A DNA stretch of 6,979 nucleotides from Bacilli bacterium (GTDB lineage: Bacteria; Bacillota_I; Bacilli_A; RF39; UBA660), in contig JAQVVC010000040.1 in NCBI GenBank assembly GCA_028699175.1, forward strand, positions 1 through 6,979. The letters run 5' to 3'. The translations under genes and the position numbers were made by a program. The notes below the pieces were generated by a model. The model was not told where the DNA came from. It did no database searches and worked only from the letters and a program-made list of their open reading frames with translations. Of the stretch, positions 5,721-6,979 are shown piece after piece (the stretch's first letter is position 1; every line of letters begins with the position of its first letter).

Positions 5721-6603
5721 TTTCGTCATAATCATGATCTTTAATATCATAATTTTTTAAAGTGATGGTATCTATTAAATAAAACTTATGAATTAAAGTA
5801 TTATGATCAGAATATTGACTTACAGGATCATCCCAAGTTAAATCTAAATGTAGCCACTGGTTATTAATGAAAATTGCATTCCATACATGTGTTTCTGAAG
5901 CAACTTTGAAATTAGGAACATTTAATCTATTCAAAAATAAAGCCATCGCATCTGCATATCCTCCACAAATCGCAAAATTTTCTATTAATGGTCCATAAGC
6001 AATATTAGATTTATAATTTATTATTCCATTTATTCTATCTTGATCATATTTAGTATTATTTATTATATAATCATGAATTGTTAAAATTTTATCTTCAAGT
6101 GCTATATCACTAGTTAAATAGTTGTGCATAATATAATCTATTTTTTTATTTATTTCATCAATTTCTAATTGCTGGTAAGCTTTAGTTACTTCAACATTTA
6201 TTTCTCCAGATTCATTATTAATAACTTTAATACTACTAAAGTTATTAAAGGGACTTATAAAATTATTAATATGAGTCAGCAATGTTGAATCAGTACTTAT
6301 TGTATTTACATCTTTTGTGCAATCAACATATTGTGAAGGGCAGTAAAATGTAAATTTATCATATCCATTATTTAAAATCGAATAAAAAATATTTTTTATA
6401 TCTTGTTTGCTATAGGGAATATAATCAATACTTTCTTGAACAAATTTATAATTATTATTTTTATAATATTCATTTGGATTAGTTATAATGACAGTTGGCT
6501 GATGTTTTAATAAAATAGCTATCTTATCTGTAATAAAATCAAGATTATATCCTATTAATATAGTAATTATTATAGAGAATATCAAATAATAAAGTTTTTT
6601 CAA
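5701..6603 (-). CDS. Membrane-anchored transglutaminase-like (cysteine protease fold) protein
   Basis: A 300-residue protein with an N-terminal hydrophobic segment (about 5-20, anchor or uncleaved signal) and a C-terminal transglutaminase-core domain. The catalytic triad is visible: C213 in AICGGYADAMALF, H239 in ETHVWNAIF and D254 in WLHLDLTWDDP. The domain lead-in, about 170-190 (IHDYIINNTKYD), is also typical. The region 40-140 is unassigned and has two cysteines in a Cx6C spacing (C88 and C95), a possible extracellular disulfide. Bacterial proteins of this kind are thought to act outside the cell as peptidases or crosslinkers on wall or surface proteins; the substrate is unknown. The likely start is TTG at 6603, five bases behind AGGTGA (6614-6609). 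A GTG at 6612 is in frame but lies inside that ribosome binding site. It follows rpsT by 49 nt on the same strand. Confidence 0.87.
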   Translation of the reverse strand: MKKLYYLIFSIIITILIGYNLDFITDKIAILLKHQPTVIITNPNEYYKNNNYKFVQESIDYIPYSKQDIKNIFYSILNNGYDKFTFYCPSQYVDCTKDVNTISTDSTLLTHINNFISPFNNFSSIKVINNESGEINVEVTKAYQQLEIDEINKKIDYIMHNYLTSDIALEDKILTIHDYIINNTKYDQDRINGIINYKSNIAYGPLIENFAICGGYADAMALFLNRLNVPNFKVASETHVWNAIFINNQWLHLDLTWDDPVSQYSDHNTLIHKFYLIDTITLKNYDIKDHDYDETIYQEL

Positions 6604-6620
6604 ATGAATCACCTATAATA

Positions 6621-6629
6621 ATAATATCA
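6621..6629 (-). promoter_or_regulatory. Candidate extended -10 promoter for the transglutaminase gene
   Basis: Minus-strand TGATATTAT (6629-6621) is an extended -10 with one mismatch in the hexamer. The -35 region is weak (6649-6644, TTTCTT). Initiation near 6614 would put the AGGTGA ribosome binding site at the very 5' end of the transcript. Confidence 0.4.
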
Positions 6630-6636
6630 AAATAAT

Positions 6637-6664
6637 AAAAAAAAAGAAACAATTACATTTCTTT
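6637..6664 (-). terminator. Candidate rpsT terminator overlapping its stop codon
   Basis: On the minus strand, bases 6664-6656 can pair with 6651-6643 (seven Watson-Crick pairs, six of them A-T, plus two wobbles). The loop TAAT contains the rpsT stop codon. A run of nine T (6645-6637) follows, overlapping the end of the stem. The stem is weak and AT-rich, so some read-through into the transglutaminase gene is likely. Confidence 0.5.
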
Positions 6665-6913
6665 AACTTTTTTGTTTAATCTTGATTTTTGACGGTCACA
6701 AGTGTTTTGTTTAATTAATCCTTTGCTAGCGGCTTTATCAATATATTGAATAGCATGTTTTAATTCATCATTTGCAGCTTCTTTATCTTTATTTTTAACA
6801 GCTGTTTCAATCTTTTTAATAGAATTTTTAATTCTTGAAGTGTAAATTTTATTTTTACTTGATATAATAGCAGTAGTTTTAACACTTTTCTTTGCACTCT
6901 TTATATTAGGCAC
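6653..6913 (-). CDS. rpsT: 30S ribosomal protein S20
   Basis: An 86-residue basic protein, the normal size for S20 (bS20), which binds 16S rRNA early in small-subunit assembly. The N-terminus PNIKSAKKSVKT and the C-terminal block IDKAASKGLIKQNT followed by RQKSRLNKKV are S20 signatures. The start is GTG at 6913, immediately before the conserved PNIKSA; the Shine-Dalgarno AAGGAG (6928-6923) is nine bases upstream. The open frame continues 14 codons further up, but that part overlaps the ribosome binding site and promoter. A clear extended -10 promoter drives it. It is transcribed alone or with leaky read-through into the transglutaminase gene. Confidence 0.97.
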   Translation of the reverse strand: MPNIKSAKKSVKTTAIISSKNKIYTSRIKNSIKKIETAVKNKDKEAANDELKHAIQYIDKAASKGLIKQNTCDRQKSRLNKKVKEM

Positions 6914-6934
6914 TTTAACTCGCTCCTTCCTTAA

Positions 6935-6952
6935 ATACAATATAAATTGTAT
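6935..6952. repeat. 18-bp perfect palindrome over the rpsT -10 and start point
   Basis: ATACAAT (6935-6941) and ATTGTAT (6946-6952) are exact reverse complements around the four bases ATAA. The palindrome covers the -10 box and the predicted transcription start of rpsT, an operator-like position. It also places a TACAAT hexamer on each strand. It could equally be a by-product of the -10 sequence in AT-rich DNA. Confidence 0.5.
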
Positions 6953-6974
6953 CAAAGAAATTATTGAAAAGCAA
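6946..6974 (-). promoter_or_regulatory. rpsT promoter with extended -10
   Basis: On the minus strand, TTGCTT (6974-6969) is followed after exactly 17 bp by TACAAT (6951-6946), with an extended TGA directly before the -10. Predicted initiation is near 6939, giving a leader of about 26 nt that carries the AAGGAG ribosome binding site. This is the best promoter in the window and fits the high expression expected for a ribosomal protein gene. Confidence 0.75.
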
Positions 6975-6979
6975 ATAAA

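Noticed and set aside
6604..6612. GTG at 6612 (minus strand) as the transglutaminase start
   Set aside because: The GTG is part of the AGGTGA ribosome binding site; the TTG at 6603 sits five bases behind that site and begins a typical membrane-anchor N-terminus.
6914..6955. A longer S20 with 14 extra N-terminal residues
   Set aside because: The extension overlaps the ribosome binding site and the extended -10 promoter, and S20 proteins begin at PNIKSA after the initiator.
1..6979. Mycoplasma-type genetic code (TGA = Trp)
   Set aside because: All genes are full length with TGA as a stop, and the tryptophan codons checked are TGG.
1..6979. Mobile element, CRISPR array, toxin-antitoxin or phage-defence system
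   Set aside because: There are no transposase or integrase motifs, no terminal repeats, no spaced direct repeats, and no defence-type gene pair. RecD2 with its mini-protein is the only suggestive pair, and RecD2 itself is a housekeeping helicase.

Overview
The window is very AT-rich DNA, densely packed with genes, and reads as a chromosomal segment of a low-GC Firmicute or a close Mollicutes relative (an Acholeplasma, RF39 or Erysipelotrichia type of genome). Evidence for this is the MtaB, RecD2, AI-2E permease and ribosomal protein S20 set, AAGGAG/AGGTGA-type ribosome binding sites, and AGA-biased arginine codons. The genes read through without in-frame TGA, the tryptophans checked use TGG, and all stops are TAA or TAG. 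Standard-code reading therefore fits, and there is no sign of the Mycoplasma TGA=Trp code. I see no mobile element, CRISPR array, tRNA, rRNA or riboswitch.

Layout, left to right. (1) A strong hairpin plus T-run (30-71) ends whatever lies upstream and abuts the ribosome binding site of mtaB (82-1353, +), a tRNA methylthiotransferase. (2) A LysM-domain membrane or lipoprotein with an unusually long cytoplasmic N-terminus (1408-2250, +) has promoter-like sequences of its own. (3) The helicase gene recD2 (2310-4484, +) has no Shine-Dalgarno sequence and may be leaderless. It is followed 24 nt later by a 50-residue glycine-rich membrane mini-protein (4509-4661, +) with an excellent ribosome binding site, and the unit closes with a strong terminator (4661-4688). 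(4) An AI-2E family permease (4725-5720, +) runs tail-to-tail into (5) a membrane-anchored transglutaminase-like protein (5701-6603, -). These two overlap by 20 bp, and the terminator serving the minus-strand gene lies inside the permease coding sequence. (6) rpsT, ribosomal protein S20 (6653-6913, -), has a clear extended -10 promoter at the right edge.

Functionally this is mostly housekeeping: tRNA modification (MtaB), DNA repair (RecD2), translation (S20) and envelope functions (LysM protein, AI-2E permease, transglutaminase-like protein). From memory of Bacillus-type genomes, mtaB usually follows rsmE, and recD2 and an AI-2E permease lie in the same neighbourhood near alaS, so this looks like a compacted version of known gene order. 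I do not see a clearly new multi-gene system. The parts most worth a second look are the compact transcription signals (hairpins and promoters nested in coding or signal sequence, very short or absent leaders), the recD2-linked mini-protein, and the odd architecture of the LysM protein.

Start sites: for mtaB, the LysM gene, the transglutaminase gene and rpsT, the longest possible open frame begins upstream of the likely true start. I moved these starts to the codon properly spaced behind a Shine-Dalgarno sequence.
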